Assembly: GCF_000002075.1 (NCBI RefSeq)
Contig: NW_004797838.1
Span: forward strand, 53,350-117,349
Length of the DNA stretch: 64,000 nucleotides
DNA from: Aplysia californica
Taxonomy: Eukaryota > Mollusca > Gastropoda > Aplysiida > Aplysiidae
Direction of reading: 5' to 3'
The notes beneath the pieces were generated by a model. The model was not told the DNA's origin. It did not search any database and saw nothing but the letters and a program-made list of their open reading frames with translations. The translations under genes were made by a program, and so were the position numbers. Shown here in pieces: positions 1-11,560 of this stretch. Within the stretch, counting starts at the first letter, position 1. Each line of letters starts with the position of its first letter.

Positions 1-212
1 CTTTCCAGGTGTAAGATTATATTTGAACATCCCCTTATGTTTTCCAGAAGAAAAAACAGGAGGCATGGGACTTCTACATTTATGTACACAAAGTCGTAAC
101 AATACTCTTGTCAACTGTACTACAAAAGACAGAGCATTTTAGCTTAAAACATTTATGAGAACAGCACCAAAAATGAAACTGAATGAAGATGATAATTAAA
201 AAATAAAGACCA

Positions 213-509
213 CAGTCTCCAAGACAGCCATCTATTGTCGAGGAGAGATGTGGTTGCCTTATACGGGGTGCCCACTACGGATGGGATCGGTCGATCGGGC
301 CGATCGCCCTACTCGATCGCCTCAAAAACAAACGTGTTTGTTTTCAGTTTCAGGCTATCGAGTCGGGCGATCGGCCCGATCCAGCCGTAGTGGGCATCCC
401 GTATTAGACAGGTGGACCTCTTGGACAGTGTCATAAAATAAAATAAAACGCAAGAGGGAAAGTGGGACGTAGTTGTTTGTACAGGTGGCCATTAGAGCAG
501 ATGCGACTG
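213..509. mobile_element. Tigger-like MITE, interrupted by a second MITE
   Basis: The outer ends read CAGTCTCCAAGACAGCCA on the left and the near-complement ending GCGACTGTA on the right. The body (accgaggaa-poor, AAACGCAAG...GGGAAAGTGG core) resembles copies at 23796-23920 and 27795-27959. Such ends with TA flanks are typical of pogo/Tigger-derived MITEs. It has no coding capacity. A second element sits inside it at 262-403. Confidence 0.6.
262..403. mobile_element. 142-bp inverted-repeat MITE with TTA target duplication
   Basis: The left end TACGGGGTGCCCACTACGG is mirrored by the right end CCGTAGTGGGCATCCCGTA, and the inverted repeats continue inward through GATCGGGCCGATCGCCC-type sequence for about 55 bp. 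Both sides are flanked by TTA (259-261 and 404-406). A 3-bp TTA/TAA duplication is typical of PIF/Harbinger elements, so this is probably a non-autonomous Harbinger MITE. It is inserted within the older Tigger-like MITE. Confidence 0.75.
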
Positions 510-617
510 TATTTACAATACCTTAACCTATTACTATTATTGTTTTATGAAAATATGAACCATGAGAAAGGTTTAAGCATCCCATACAAAAAGCAAGGAA
601 CCAGTTGAGGAACATAT

Positions 618-860
618 GTGTCACGACGTGGTGGAATCAGGCGCTCATCAATTCTTTGACATATGGAGTTATTGGTATCAACTTAAAGCTCTTTCAGTTG
701 TATTACTTTTGATGAAAGAAATACCCATCTATCTTGAATAGAAGTCGAGATATTTGTGAGTGGAGGAAATGGGGGTCAACTGGTTTCAGAGGTAAAATTA
801 GCGAGAAAATGGCCGCCAAAGTTTGGTAACTTCCACAGCTTGAGAGTCCTTGGAAATAGA
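618..860. mobile_element. Partial copy of a TIR element family (end motif GGAATCAGGCGCTC)
   Basis: It starts TGTCACGACGTGGTGGAATC and then carries blocks shared with 18612-19570, 40290-40728 and 49149-49611, such as the reverse complement of CTCAAGCTTTGAAAGTCACC-like sequence near 830. Only one terminus is recognised, so this copy looks truncated. No coding sequence was seen. Confidence 0.6.
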
Positions 861-949
861 CAATGTGCAATTTTTTTAAATCAACGTTTTTCTGTACAAA
901 TCCAAACTAAAATGTGTTTTTAATTAGACGTAAAAAGTTTTGAGCAAAT

Positions 950-1117
950 ACTATACCTTAGCAGACATAGTAAGATATAGCAACACTATACCTCGGCAGA
1001 CATGGCAATAAAAAATAGCAAGCAACACTATATCTGGGCAGACATAGTAGTAAGATATAGCAAGCAACACTATATCTGGGCAGACATAGTAGTAAGATAT
1101 AGCAAGCAACACTATAC
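950..1117. repeat. 42-bp minisatellite derived from a TCEA exon-intron junction
   Basis: Copies start at about 950, 985, 1027 and 1069, with the fifth at 1111 being the real 3' end of TCEA exon 6 and its splice donor. Spacings are 35, 42, 42 and 42 bp. Each unit holds actata(c/t)ct(c/t)(a/g)(g)gcagacat followed by a tagtaagatatagcaagca-type spacer. In coding orientation two of the intronic copies (950 and 985) keep a GTATAG donor, and two (1027, 1069) have lost the GT. Confidence 0.8.
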
Positions 1118-4100
1118 CTCAGCAGACATGGCAGCAATCCTCTGAGCTGAGATCAAACCAATGAGCACGTTCTGTCGGAGCTGCGGGTTCCTCGAGTCCT
1201 TCAGGTTGGCCACTCGACTTCTGATACGGTTCTTGTACTTGACCTCCGTGTTGTTAAACTCTTCAAATATGGCTGGAGAATACACACGTCACACATACAG
1301 ACACCAAGTTCATACGAAGGGCTAGACCTGGTAATAAAATAACATAAGACTAAAATCTTATCAATGAACTGCAGGTCAACAAATCCCTGCTCGATGACCC
1401 CTATTCTAAACCCTGCTGACAACATAGAGTGGATAGTCATGGGAGTAACAAAAGACTAGCAAAGTAAACTTATTATGAACAAAATGACAGTAGACATGTG
1501 GAAACCACTGCTGTTTAATGAGGTTTTTTAATAAAAGTGTTCTTTTGCCCCCGTCAACACAATTTACATCATTTAGGAGGCAAGCTTCCGGCCCTGCCTG
1601 TCAGGGCCAAACCCAAGCTGAAAGGGATACAACGTCCCAGCAGAAACACAGAAATACTTAATAGAAATTCTCCCTTCTCAGGAATCAAACTATGGGTTTC
1701 CTGCATGCGACAGTAGAGCCCCTAACCACTGCACCTCAGACGCCAGTTTAGAAAAGTGTGACACAGATACAAGCAAAGTGAACTCACCGTCCTCAACAGC
1801 AGCTGCCAACTCTTCAGGGTCATGAGCACCTTCTGGAATTTCTGTACAAAAAGTAAACAATGCTCACATGTTAACATTTCTATGCTCAGAAAGCACATTC
1901 ATTAATATCTAAACTGCAAAAGGAACACTATAGCCATGGGCTATAAATTTTTGTAAAGTTTTAGTTTCAGTAAGAGTTTTAGAGCACTTGCAACACAAAT
2001 AGATCATATGAGTACAGAAGATTAGAAATGTTACACGAGAGCAACAAACAAAACAAAAAAGGAGGAGAGATAAGGATGACAGACGTTTGACAGGAAAGAA
2101 GGAGCAAACCACACCAAAGCAGTCATCGACTTCCCATGCTATAAGTTGTGAACAAATTCAACGAGGCTAACTTTACCTAAAGAGAATAAGAAGCACATTG
2201 CAAGGGAAAAAGCAAGACTGACAGATAGATAGAAACAACAGAGGGGGGTAAAAGAAAGAGGACAAGACTAACCTTACACCAGAAAGCAGTAATTAATCTT
2301 GTTTATTCCTCTCGATCAACCCACATCTTTTATCGATCTCAGGTACTCTCTCTGATCAACCTATAAAAATCTTACCCTTTTCCCACCCTTTTTCTAGACA
2401 CCTTGCATTTCTTTAAAGTGCTAAACCAAAATCCGACTTTTACGACCACTTTACCAGACACCCTGCATTCGATAAAAGTAATAACTGGCCTGCCAACTTT
2501 TGAAAATGTAAAATAGGGAAAATCGGCGTGACACGCTGTGATACAGGTCATATTCCTGTCACACTCAACTTATTCATATTTATTTTATGGCCAACAAGGC
2601 AACACCGAGTCAGGATCGAGTAAACGTAGTGCGCAAATTCGATTGGCAGGTTAACTTGAGCATTATATGTAGCCGAACCACATAACAGTAAAGGACCCAC
2701 GCCTAAAAAGAATATTTTAGCAACACAAGAGTTCTGGTATCGCCAATTTCATTCGTCATTTTTGCGCACCTAATTGTAATAATATTCTTATATAGGGCGG
2801 CTCCGAAATCGGGAAATTCGGGAAGGTTGGCAGGCCTGTCATTAAAATAAGCACAAAACGAAGAGAAAAGGTTCATTACCGCTGCTTTTGAGGGCGTTGG
2901 ACAAGAGCTCTCGACACTTGAGCCGGATGGCATCTGCCGTGTTGGCCAGCTTGCTGGAGCTGTCCCTCTCTGTGTCCTTGTCGCCGCTGCTGCCGTCAGA
3001 TTTTCCCTCCTCTGTGCCGTCGTTGGATGTCTCGTCCATCTTCTGACTTCCTGCATCGCCCGAAGATCGTGAGGTCGTTCTGCTCATACCCCCAGGGCTG
3101 TCTGTTAACACGTTTAGTTTTAATAAGGTTTTACAGCATTCGCAACTGCATAAGATCATGAGCGCCAAGGGGTGGATGTCAACAGAAAAGTCCAACGGGG
3201 TATAAGGCTTACTCTGCTCACCTCTCTAGTCTCAACAGCACAAAGTCTGCTTTGACTATCAAGGCACCCCGGAAATAGCAGTTCACAAGAGAGTAACAAA
3301 CATACAAAAGAAGTAGAGGAAAAATGACGATTGTAAGGATGAGGAAAGAAAAAGCAGCAGTTCCCCCTATGTTGTTCCGGCACAGTATGAGCATGACATT
3401 GATAAATCAGCCCATTTACATTTTTGCTGTGCATAAGAACATGTTAATATCCCCCCTTTGGGAATTGTTAACACGTTGAAAAATAAAATATGGAGATGTC
3501 TGATCAACAGGAAGAATCTAAAAAAACAGGTTCTGATACTGAGCGCAGACTCATAGAGAAATACAAAACACCATCCGACAAGCTTAACAATAGAACTCAA
3601 TACCGATACTTTCAAATACTCACAAAAATGCCTTTAATCATTCTTTCCTACTGTTTATTCTCCACCATTTAGGATCAGAGTATTAAAAAAATTTTATTCA
3701 ACCAGACAAACAAGCAAACACACCAGCCTTTGTGCATGAGTCAAAATCTAAGTTTTATACATCTGTGCTGTCGGAAAACACTAATGGGGGATAATCTAAC
3801 ATTTGCTGACCAACCTGGATCGATAACGTTGACAAACAAAGGCAAATTTGCCGAATACAGTCTAGCACGCACTTAGCTAAATGAGCGGGATGCAGAAATT
3901 TTTTCCTTATGTACAAATTCCGCCACGTACATGTTCATGCTAGACTATATCAACTTATAAAATCAGTGATCATAATAAGCAAAAGTCAAAAAGGAGGAAA
4001 ACACACCGACAGGAGCACCGAACCCGCGAAAAAAAATTATGAGACCCTACCACACCCATAGAAATTATTAACATCAATTTCAGTTTCAAAAGAAATCTTG

Positions 4101-7100
4101 TAATTAACAATTAACATACCTTTGAGGACAGGGAAAACAGCTCAACTGGCTTGGATGGGGTGGTATTTTAATTAGAGGAACTTCTACTTTAATAATAAAA
4201 TCACCAACACAAATAGTAACCTTTGATTCTATGGGATTTTTTGTTTTAGTAGAGGTTTTACGGCGCTCACAACTGCATAAGGTCATATGAGCGCCAGAAG
4301 ATTAGAGGTGTTACAAGAGAGTAAAAAAAAAACATTAAAAAAGGAGGGGAGATAAGGACGATAGACGTTTGATAGGAAAGAAGGAGCAAACCACACCAGA
4401 GCACTTTGATTCTAATTCTGTAGACAAACTTTCCTCTCACCACACAAATCTAAATTAGTTTTTGATTTTCAGATCAATTTCTTTTATTCAGAAATATCCA
4501 GTTTTCTCAGTTCCTTCATGATGAATGCTTTCGTGAGGGCTCATGCACGTGAAATGGTGCTAATCGAACTAAAATACGCCCCACACTAACAATGCAGTCT
4601 CCAGCAGTTTCATGATGACGGAAGCACCATGAAATTCGAGTATCGCATACATCAGCGGATTGTGTGGGGCAATCGCTAGGCATCATATTGTCGAGAAGAT
4701 TAATTTGTGCGAACCACACGAATCGTGGAAAGGAGGAACTGGGAGGAAAGCGGAGAAGACTGAAAATCCCGGATTTCCGGGGATCCGAGGAAGATTATGA
4801 TCACTGATAAAATGCACTTTCTATTACAAAACATTAGAGGAGAAGGTCAAATCTTACAAACAAACAAAATATATCGGCTCACTCGGCATACATTCAAACT
4901 CAATCAACGTTCAGTATTCAAATAAAAGTAAGGCAAAACAATTGACACCAACCTGCCGGTAACAGCTTTTTCCAGTTCTTTATCAATGTTTTGGCCAGGG
5001 ACACAACCTCGTCATTGTTGCTGGCTTTACGCAGGTTGTTCACTGTCATTCCAATTCTTGTTTTCTGCAAGGAGGACAGATACCGTACATGCCTGTAGTC
5101 TAATCCATAATCACTCAAAAAGTTGAGCACAAAATTTATATATATACATCATCCTCTAAATTTAATTATCGGGATATATGTACCTGAAACAACTAGGTCC
5201 CTCTTATTCAATGTAAAAAGGATTGCGTTAATTTTCAAATCTAAATAATACTGCAAAGAAACATAGAATCTGCCTGCCATATGTTGTCTTTTTTTAACTT
5301 CACTACTATCCGTTCACTTCAACAAAAAGATTTTTGGAAACTCAAAAAGAAATGTGTCCTTGTTCTCTCTACACATCAAGGAAGGGTTCTAAGGGTGTTT
5401 GAGGAAAATTTACACACACTTGCATAAGCCTGAGACAGTCTTTGAGCAACGAGAAGCACATTTTTAAAAAAAAATTTAGTAGAGGTTTTACGGCACTCAC
5501 AACGGCATAAGGTCATATGAGCGCCAAGGGGTGGATGTCAACAGAGAAGTCTTTACAGGGAATCTGGCTTACTCTGCTCACCTCTCTAGCTTCAACAGCA
5601 CAAAGTCTGTTTCGACTTTCAAGGCACCCCCGGAAATAGCGGGTCACAAGAGCGTGACAAACATACAAAAAAAGTAGAGGAAAATGACAATAGTATGGAT
5701 TAGGAAAGAAAACGCAGCAGTTCCCAGTTGTGGATCAGGCACAGTTATGAGCGTGGCATTGATGAACCAGCCCATTTACAATTCTACTGTGCATAAGAAC
5801 AGGTTAATGTCCCCCCCTTTGGGAATGGCCTAAAGACACTTCAGTCAGTAGCACTGCCCCGGGGGGTGAAGCACATCTGCACAATGATCACAGTAACAGA
5901 AAGATAAGGGAAATAAATACATGTACTGGGACAGGAATAGAAGTAAGAACTATCTGAGGCACCCTCTAACCACCCGTCATCTGGATCTAAATTTCAAGGA
6001 AATACCAGACTCCACAGTCTATTACACAGCTTAAATTGAACCCTATTTCTAAAATAAAAAATATATTGTACCTATAAGTGAAAGTGCTGAAAAAAACAAC
6101 AACAATAAGGCTGTAACAGATGACAAAGGAAAAAGATGTATGATATCACTGATCCTGACTGGTTCAGGTTCAGCTCATTTTCATAAATTAGTCATTAATA
6201 ATCTTTAATTAATAAAAACCTCATACATACTTCATCACAAGAATTACAAATAAAAAATAAATATCTTCAGATAATAAAGTAAGATTTACCTGCAGAACCT
6301 CCAGGGTCATTTTTGTGTCTCTCAAAGCTTTCAAAAGATCTAGAGCTGTTGTATGCTCCTGGAAATTGAAAAAAAATCAAAGAAAATGAGACAAATGGCG
6401 GGAAAAAAAGAAAAAAAAAAGCAAAGAAAAAATACAACTTTTACCTTAATTTGTCAGAATTTATGAGAAAGTGACAGATCTAGATTCTCTTTTTACTGAA
6501 ACATACATCACAAGAGTGGTCAAATGGTCAAACTTACCCACTAGTAACACACGTCAATATACCTTCTCTACCACTTTGTGGTTGCACGTTTTTTAAGAAT
6601 ATCATTTGCTCATTAGCTTACTAATGAAAAGCACAAAATCTTAAGCTTCTGTCTCAGTTTTTCTCCAATTTCTATACCATTTTGGCAATACTTTTGTCAT
6701 ATATGTATACAACCAGTCAACCTTCTGAAATTTCAAATTCTGAGTTAAAAGCACCGACGTACTCCATTCCATTTTATAAAATATAATTTGAAAACAATAG
6801 TGACAACTTATTACCGAATGTCACTGGATAGCCAGAAAAGTTTTTTGGGATGAAAGTATGAAAATTACTTTCCATTGGATTCAACAAGACAAGAATATAG
6901 CAAAAAGGAAAAACTTATTATTAATGCAAATTTTCAATTTTCTTACTTTCTTCTGGGACCAGTAATTTAATCAGATATTTTGCGTAACAGTGTCACAGAC
7001 GTAAGGATTTAGACTTAGATCTAGTGCCTTTCCCGATGTTCGCAAGTCTGACAATTTTTTTTCATTTTAAATGACATATTATGCTAGATTTTCTCAAAAA

Positions 7101-10100
7101 ATGGCTAGAACACGGAAGAAATATGTTTTTCTAATGTGATAAGAAAAAAAAAAAGAAATCTAGCACCGGTTAGAAATGGTAACAGACAGTGCACAATGGT
7201 GGTCGAAAATCGCGCAATTAAAGCTGACATTCCATATGCCCGAAAAACCGATGCGAACTTCAGGTGCGAATTTCGCTTGCGAATTATTTTTTTCGCACCA
7301 ACGTTTTTGTCATTGGGTGAATCCATATACCGGAATTTCGCATGGCCGAGTCCGAAATTCGCATGCGAAGATTTTATTTCGCACGAGGGAGCGAAACTTT
7401 TTTCTTCGCATGCGAATTCTTCGTGGAGTGGGCGGGGCTTATTCCCCGCCAAATCTACTTCAAAGGAACGAAGCAGCATAGAACATGATAGAAGCACTAG
7501 ATAAGTGGGGAAAACGTCGAAATGTTAATTTCCTTGGTTCGAGAGAGAAGTGTTAAAACCAAGACTGAAAAGAAGTGTTTATTTTCAAGGTGGCTGTCAT
7601 TTGCAGGGCAACCACTTTTTTTTTTTTAGTTTGTGGGAAACTTTCGGGAGTCTATGTAATCTATCCATGCTATCATTTATCGTTTAAATCATGTAATAAC
7701 TAAAAATAGCATTTCACTTACACCCCCCTCCCTCCTTAATTAAATGCACTTGAATATAACTTCTAACATACATTAATTATAATGTCAGCTTCGGGGGCTA
7801 CACCCCCAAAATCAAAATTCGGCTCAAAATCATGGAATTTGAGTTGTAGGCATTTTTAGCTTCCTCAGCCTCTCCTACAACTATTTCATGGCATAAGAAC
7901 CCCCAAAAATCGTATTTTTTCCCATACTGGGCATGTTTGTAACCGCCATTTCCTCATAAAGTCAGCATTTTATTTTTCTTTATCGGCCGTTTTCTCAAAA
8001 TGCTACTTTTCTCTATACTTTTTTAAATAACTCCACCATTTTTCATCCAATCTTCATGAAATTTTCACAGAATGAAGAGAAGAAGTAATACTAAAAATTT
8101 GTCTGTTGAATTTTTGATATATGGAATAGATTTTTGTTGGTGGTGTCTGGAGTGTGAATTTTCACGGATTTTTCGCAAACTTGAATGCTACCTCAGGAAA
8201 AAATTCATAAAAGATTTTCTAATTCGATTAGGAAAAAAACTTCAGACAAATTTTTAGATCTAATGTTTGTGAACACGCATGCAAAAAAAAAATCAATTTC
8301 CATGAGCGATAAGTGCGGTATTCATTACGTAAGACATGTCAATAAAATCCAATATGGCGGCGTATCCATGGAAACGAAACTTTTTTCTCAAATTTGATAG
8401 CGGATTTCAAGACTCCTTTCTATGCTTGTTATATGTGTGAAATGTGGTAAAATTAAAATTCGGTCCAGTAATAAGCGAGATAGCCTCCAGGTGTAGCCTC
8501 CCCCCCCACCCCCCCCCCCCCACCCCTTAAGATTGCTGTCTGTGCCGCAGCCACATCAGCCAGCGCTGTCGGTGATAGGACCGAAGCTTTGAAAAGAAAA
8601 CGACCCAAGAAAGCAAAGCTTATGAAGGAAGGACCATCATCAAGTCTGGACAAAGCAATTTAAAGCTGCTTTCGTAGGAACAGGAGTTTTAACAGCAAAA
8701 TTCTCTTGTTTTCAACGTAGAGTGCTTGCTCTGACTGAACTGGTGCCTTGATTTCAGTCAGATGACGGATACGAATTTCGCGTATATGGAAGGAGGGCTC
8801 TTTTTTCATCGCACCCGAATTTCGTACACGAAATTCGCACCCGAAGTTCGCATCGGTTTTTCGGGCATATGGAATGTCAGCTTAAGTCTGACACATTGAC
8901 CTGACTTGGAAGTGCGCCAAATTTATTTCCAAAAGCGAAACGAAAGTAAATTTTTATGCTTTTAGACTATGCCATACTCATTTCTACATCGCTTTTGGAA
9001 GGAGCGACCACTCCAACAAGCACAATTAAAAAGCAAGGTAGATCTAGCTAGCCCCTACCCCAAACCTGAACATTAACCCTATCACTAACCCTCTACTAAT
9101 ATACTCTATATTTCAAAGTGGTCGCTCATTACAGAATTCCTCCCTCGATTTTAGCTTAGCCGCAATTTGCGAAAATTGGAGAAATTATTAGTAGATTTGA
9201 GAGTCATTTGTGACGCACCCCTCCAAGGGAGTCTCTGACATCTTACAGTAGAACTCGTAAATCTTGATCTTTGTTTTGATGGTCGATTAATGTTCAATAC
9301 AATGTCATGTAAATGACAATGTTTCCATACATTATGTATTTTGCGAATTGCACATACATATATTATTTTAATTATGTATTTGTATATATATGTACTCATT
9401 TCGTAACTATGTGTAAGCGTGTGCGTATGATAAGCAAGTAGATGTGTGCATGTGTGTGTGTGCGTCAGTTTGGCATGCACGATGTTTGTGCACATGTGTA
9501 CTTGAGTGGGTGTGTTTGAGTGTGTGAGTGTGTGTGTGGATGGGCATGAATGAGTGAGTATTGTTCATAACATGCATTTATGTAAAGCGCCTAGAGCTGT
9601 GTTCACTCGGGAGTGGGCTCTATAGAAATGATCTTTATTATTATAATCTTTTGTTTTCCCATCCTCGTTTTGTAAGCCTTCCACAAGCTGTTGCTGCTTT
9701 CTCTATCCTGATGTTGATCTCATAAAATCAAGTTATGTAGTAGAGCTGATGGTAGTCCCCAGGTCCAGGTAACAGGACTTGTCCACTGTCTCAAGTTCCT
9801 TGTCGTTCAACCTCTGCTCTGCACCTTCTTGAGTAAGGATGACTGTTTTCTTAACACTGATGACCAAGCCGTCCAAGCTAAAGACCTTGCATGCTGTCGA
9901 TAGGCGGTCCATTAGGTGATTTTGTAGTTTCGTTCGTTTAAGTCCAAAGCTGAACATCAGAGACCCTGAATTGCCAGGTAATTGTTAATTGTTGAGGAGT
10001 GAACTAAGCGTGAGACTACACTACTACACTAAAACTAAAGCCAAAACATTAAAATCTAATTAAAGAATGGAGCTTTTTCGGCAGTTCCCACCCCCCAATT

Positions 10101-10520
10101 ATTATTCGCCTGTTTGGGCCCCAAGAGTCAAGAGTAGGGGGGCTGAATTTTACCATAATTTGATGTTTTGCAGTTAGGTTGCATCCTGTTCTTTGTGTTG
10201 CCTATTTGGCCATCAAGACTTCTGGATTTCTTCTCTGGGTCAGGATGTAAACAATTTGAAATGGATCGTGGACTTTTAACAAACGAAACTACAGATCATC
10301 TAGATCTAGAATTCTAGATCTAATATATCTAGAATCTAGGTCTAGACCCTACTCCTACAAAAAAAAAAACATTTAGTTAGGGTAACATTTATTACTGTGT
10401 TAGTTTTACAAACTATGGAACCCAAACTATTGACAATGACTTCCTACTTACAGAAGTTTCGCTCGACACTAATTTGTCAAGCTTTTTGCCAATTTTAAAG
10501 ACTTCGTCTTCTGCGCCCAT
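1118..10520 (-). CDS. TCEA1: Transcription elongation factor S-II (TFIIS/TCEA-like), C-terminus outside window
   Basis: Rescues backtracked RNA polymerase II by stimulating transcript cleavage in the nucleus. Coding exons in order of translation: 10452-10520, 6290-6358, 4953-5064, 2880-3101, 1788-1841, 1118-1272; all have GT-AG borders and phases agree, giving 227 codons. Start is ATG at 10520 ([18 protein letters not shown]). The N-terminal TFIIS domain (residues about 1-82) contains [12 protein letters not shown] and [13 protein letters not shown]. Exon 4 is a Ser/Asp/Gly-rich linker that runs into the central domain (IRLKCRELL, then [16 protein letters not shown] and NPQLRQNVL in exon 6). 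The zinc-ribbon exon or exons, about 75 residues including the catalytic acidic loop, were not found in 1-1117 and must lie further left. Vertebrate paralogues TCEA1-3 cannot be told apart here, so the symbol means the family. It is head to head with the glycosyltransferase gene. Confidence 0.93.
1575..1750 (-). mobile_element. tRNA-derived SINE, related to 15840-16060
   Basis: In reverse complement it has a tRNA-like head (gtgcagtggttaggggctct, then a degenerate B box near 1690) followed by a body with GGGTTTGGCCCTGACAGGCA. The same body occurs on the plus strand at 15840-16060 (gcccaagttggccctgacag). It lies inside a TCEA intron. Confidence 0.6.
1957..2120 (-). mobile_element. Short SINE (type C, about 170 bp) with the shared 3' tail
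   Basis: Reverse complement runs from tggtgtggtttgctccttct to a tail resembling CTCATATGACCTTATGCAGT-GCGAGCGC-GTAAAAC. Same family as the copies at 4245, 15550, 21974, 27405, 52953, 53151 and 53644. No tRNA promoter boxes are evident in this type. Confidence 0.65.
3110..3480 (-). mobile_element. SINE type B, about 370-390 bp, with the shared 3' tail
   Basis: Three copies were found: here, 5478-5870 and 31598-31995. In reverse complement each starts near ccattcccaaaggggggaca, passes through GCTGTTGAAGCTAGAGAGGT-like sequence and ends with ggcgctcatatgaccttatg and the GTAAAAC tail. This copy abuts TCEA exon 4, and its tail starts within about 10 bp of the exon's acceptor. Confidence 0.65.
4245..4402 (-). 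mobile_element. Short SINE (type C) copy
   Basis: It contains the shared tail (tagaggttttacggcgctca, aactgcataaggtcatatga on the plus strand), a gttacaagagagtaa core and the head complement gaaggagcaaaccacaccag. It is intronic in TCEA. Confidence 0.7.
5478..5870 (-). mobile_element. SINE type B copy
   Basis: Near full-length match to the copies at 3110 and 31598: shared tail on the left, agcttcaacagcacaaagtc in the middle, cccctttgggaatggcctaa near the 5' end. Intronic in TCEA. Confidence 0.7.
7222..8882. mobile_element. Non-autonomous PIF/Harbinger-like DNA transposon, 1661 bp
   Basis: The ends AGCTGACATTCCATATGCCC and its exact inverted match (8863-8882) form terminal inverted repeats of about 54 bp with one clear mismatch. 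TAA flanks both sides (7219-7221 and 8883-8885), the 3-bp duplication expected of PIF/Harbinger. The subterminal regions are dense in CGAATTTCGC-type motifs. No transposase-sized ORF exists inside. It lies in the first TCEA intron. Confidence 0.8.
9395..9655 (+). repeat. Dispersed retroposon tail with TG-rich stretch
   Basis: Shares catttcgtaa-ATGTGTAAGCGTG-TGATAAGCAAGTAG and atttatgtaaagcgcctaga with 21155-21325; a shorter match lies at 55303-55350. The end, GGGCTCTATAGAAATGATCT followed by TTATTATTATAAT, is the usual look of a LINE/SINE 3' end with a short repeat tail. Confidence 0.55.
9733..9957 (-). pseudogene. Non-LTR retrotransposon reverse-transcriptase fragment
   Basis: An open stretch of 74 codons reads [31 protein letters not shown] and [15 protein letters not shown]. 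This matches the usual LINE reverse-transcriptase pattern A-C..FGL.IS..KT.VM.Q and VD.F.YLGS.IS. An extra residue in each motif suggests decay. It is a short scrap inside the first TCEA intron. Confidence 0.7.
10300..10346. repeat. TAGATC microsatellite-like tract
   Basis: Imperfect repeats of tctagatctaga. Similar tracts occur at 11340-11400 and 37315-37480. Confidence 0.6.
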
Positions 10521-11339
10521 TTTCGTCAGTTTGTTCAGCAAGCACACAGATCTAAAACTAATAAATGAATCTCGAAGCACTCTGTAAACTTTCCAGGGCC
10601 TCCAGCAAAAGGGCTGTTTTGGTTGATTTCTGAACTTTGTTTGAAAGATAAAACACAATCAACCGGTACCGGTGTAAGTTCTAGCAGACTGATTTGTACT
10701 CTCACGCCTCTGCCAGTGTAAACACACAACAAAGTATTGAGGCCACTGGCAGTACAGCGCTTCCAAACAGGAAGTTACATTTGGACTATGGCGGTAAATT
10801 AGGAGTAGAATAGTGGAATGGATGTGATTTATAATTAATACTTGGAACCAAGGTAACCCCACTGTAGCTCAACTTTTAAAATAAAATATAATTGTTTCTG
10901 TCTTTCTAGTATCACGTCTTATTACGTGGAACAGGAGTACTTTTTTCCCATTTATTGATAAATTGTTCCCATTCCAGGCCTAAACGACGCGATAGAACAT
11001 GGGAATCTTTACAAAACTAGAATCTTTATTTCTTATTTGTCGATAACGAAATAAAACAAAAAACCAGATACCGACAATCCCACAACCCCCATCAACAAAA
11101 CGATCGGTAGTCAAGAGACGCCAAGAGAAGGCTGGAATGGGTGTATTTGCACAATTGATGAATTTTAGGTCTTGAATTCATCAGATTTGCCATACGGCAT
11201 ACTTTTGCATGGGAACTGTTCGCTTTTATCGTGTGCATGTAAGTGTAAGTAGACAGAGACAGAGAATATTTCGATGCTAAGATCTACTCTTTTGACCGTC
11301 CTGACGTCCTCGCCTTCCTTGTACTTTTGTAATGGAATC

Positions 11340-11400
11340 TCTAGATTTAGATCTAAATGTAGATCTAGATAGATTTAGATCTAGATTTAGATCTAGTAGG
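11340..11400. repeat. TAGATC-rich tract
   Basis: Imperfect (tagatctagat)n. It lies between the TCEA and glycosyltransferase starts. The rest of 10.6-12.3 kb holds no recognisable coding exon. It may contain the promoters and a non-coding first exon of the plus-strand gene. Confidence 0.6.
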
Positions 11401-11484
11401 GGACTAGTATATTAGTAATAATACTAATAGATCTACAGTCGAACCTGTGTAAGACGAAATCGTAAGGGAGCCAGAAATAATTCT

Positions 11485-11560
11485 TTGCTACCTCTATTCT
11501 CACCCGGAGTGAGAATAGTGCAGGCGAGTCTTGTGGCTATTCTCACCCGGTGCGTGTTCA
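11485..11560. promoter_or_regulatory. Repeated palindrome TTCTCACCCGG(A)GTGAGAA, role unknown
   Basis: TATTCTCACCCGG occurs at about 11496 (as an almost perfect palindrome) and 11539, in reverse at about 11965 (cgggtgagaatagcc), in variant form at 12070, and again near 37618-37665 around a C-tract. Both clusters lie in the space between divergent genes. A regulatory role is a guess; they could equally be MITE ends. Confidence 0.3.

Noticed and set aside
7105-7504. Overlapping 100-130-codon frames on both strands
   Set aside because: They lie across the end of the 1661-bp inverted-repeat element, whose palindromic, stop-poor CGAATT sequence keeps several frames open at once.
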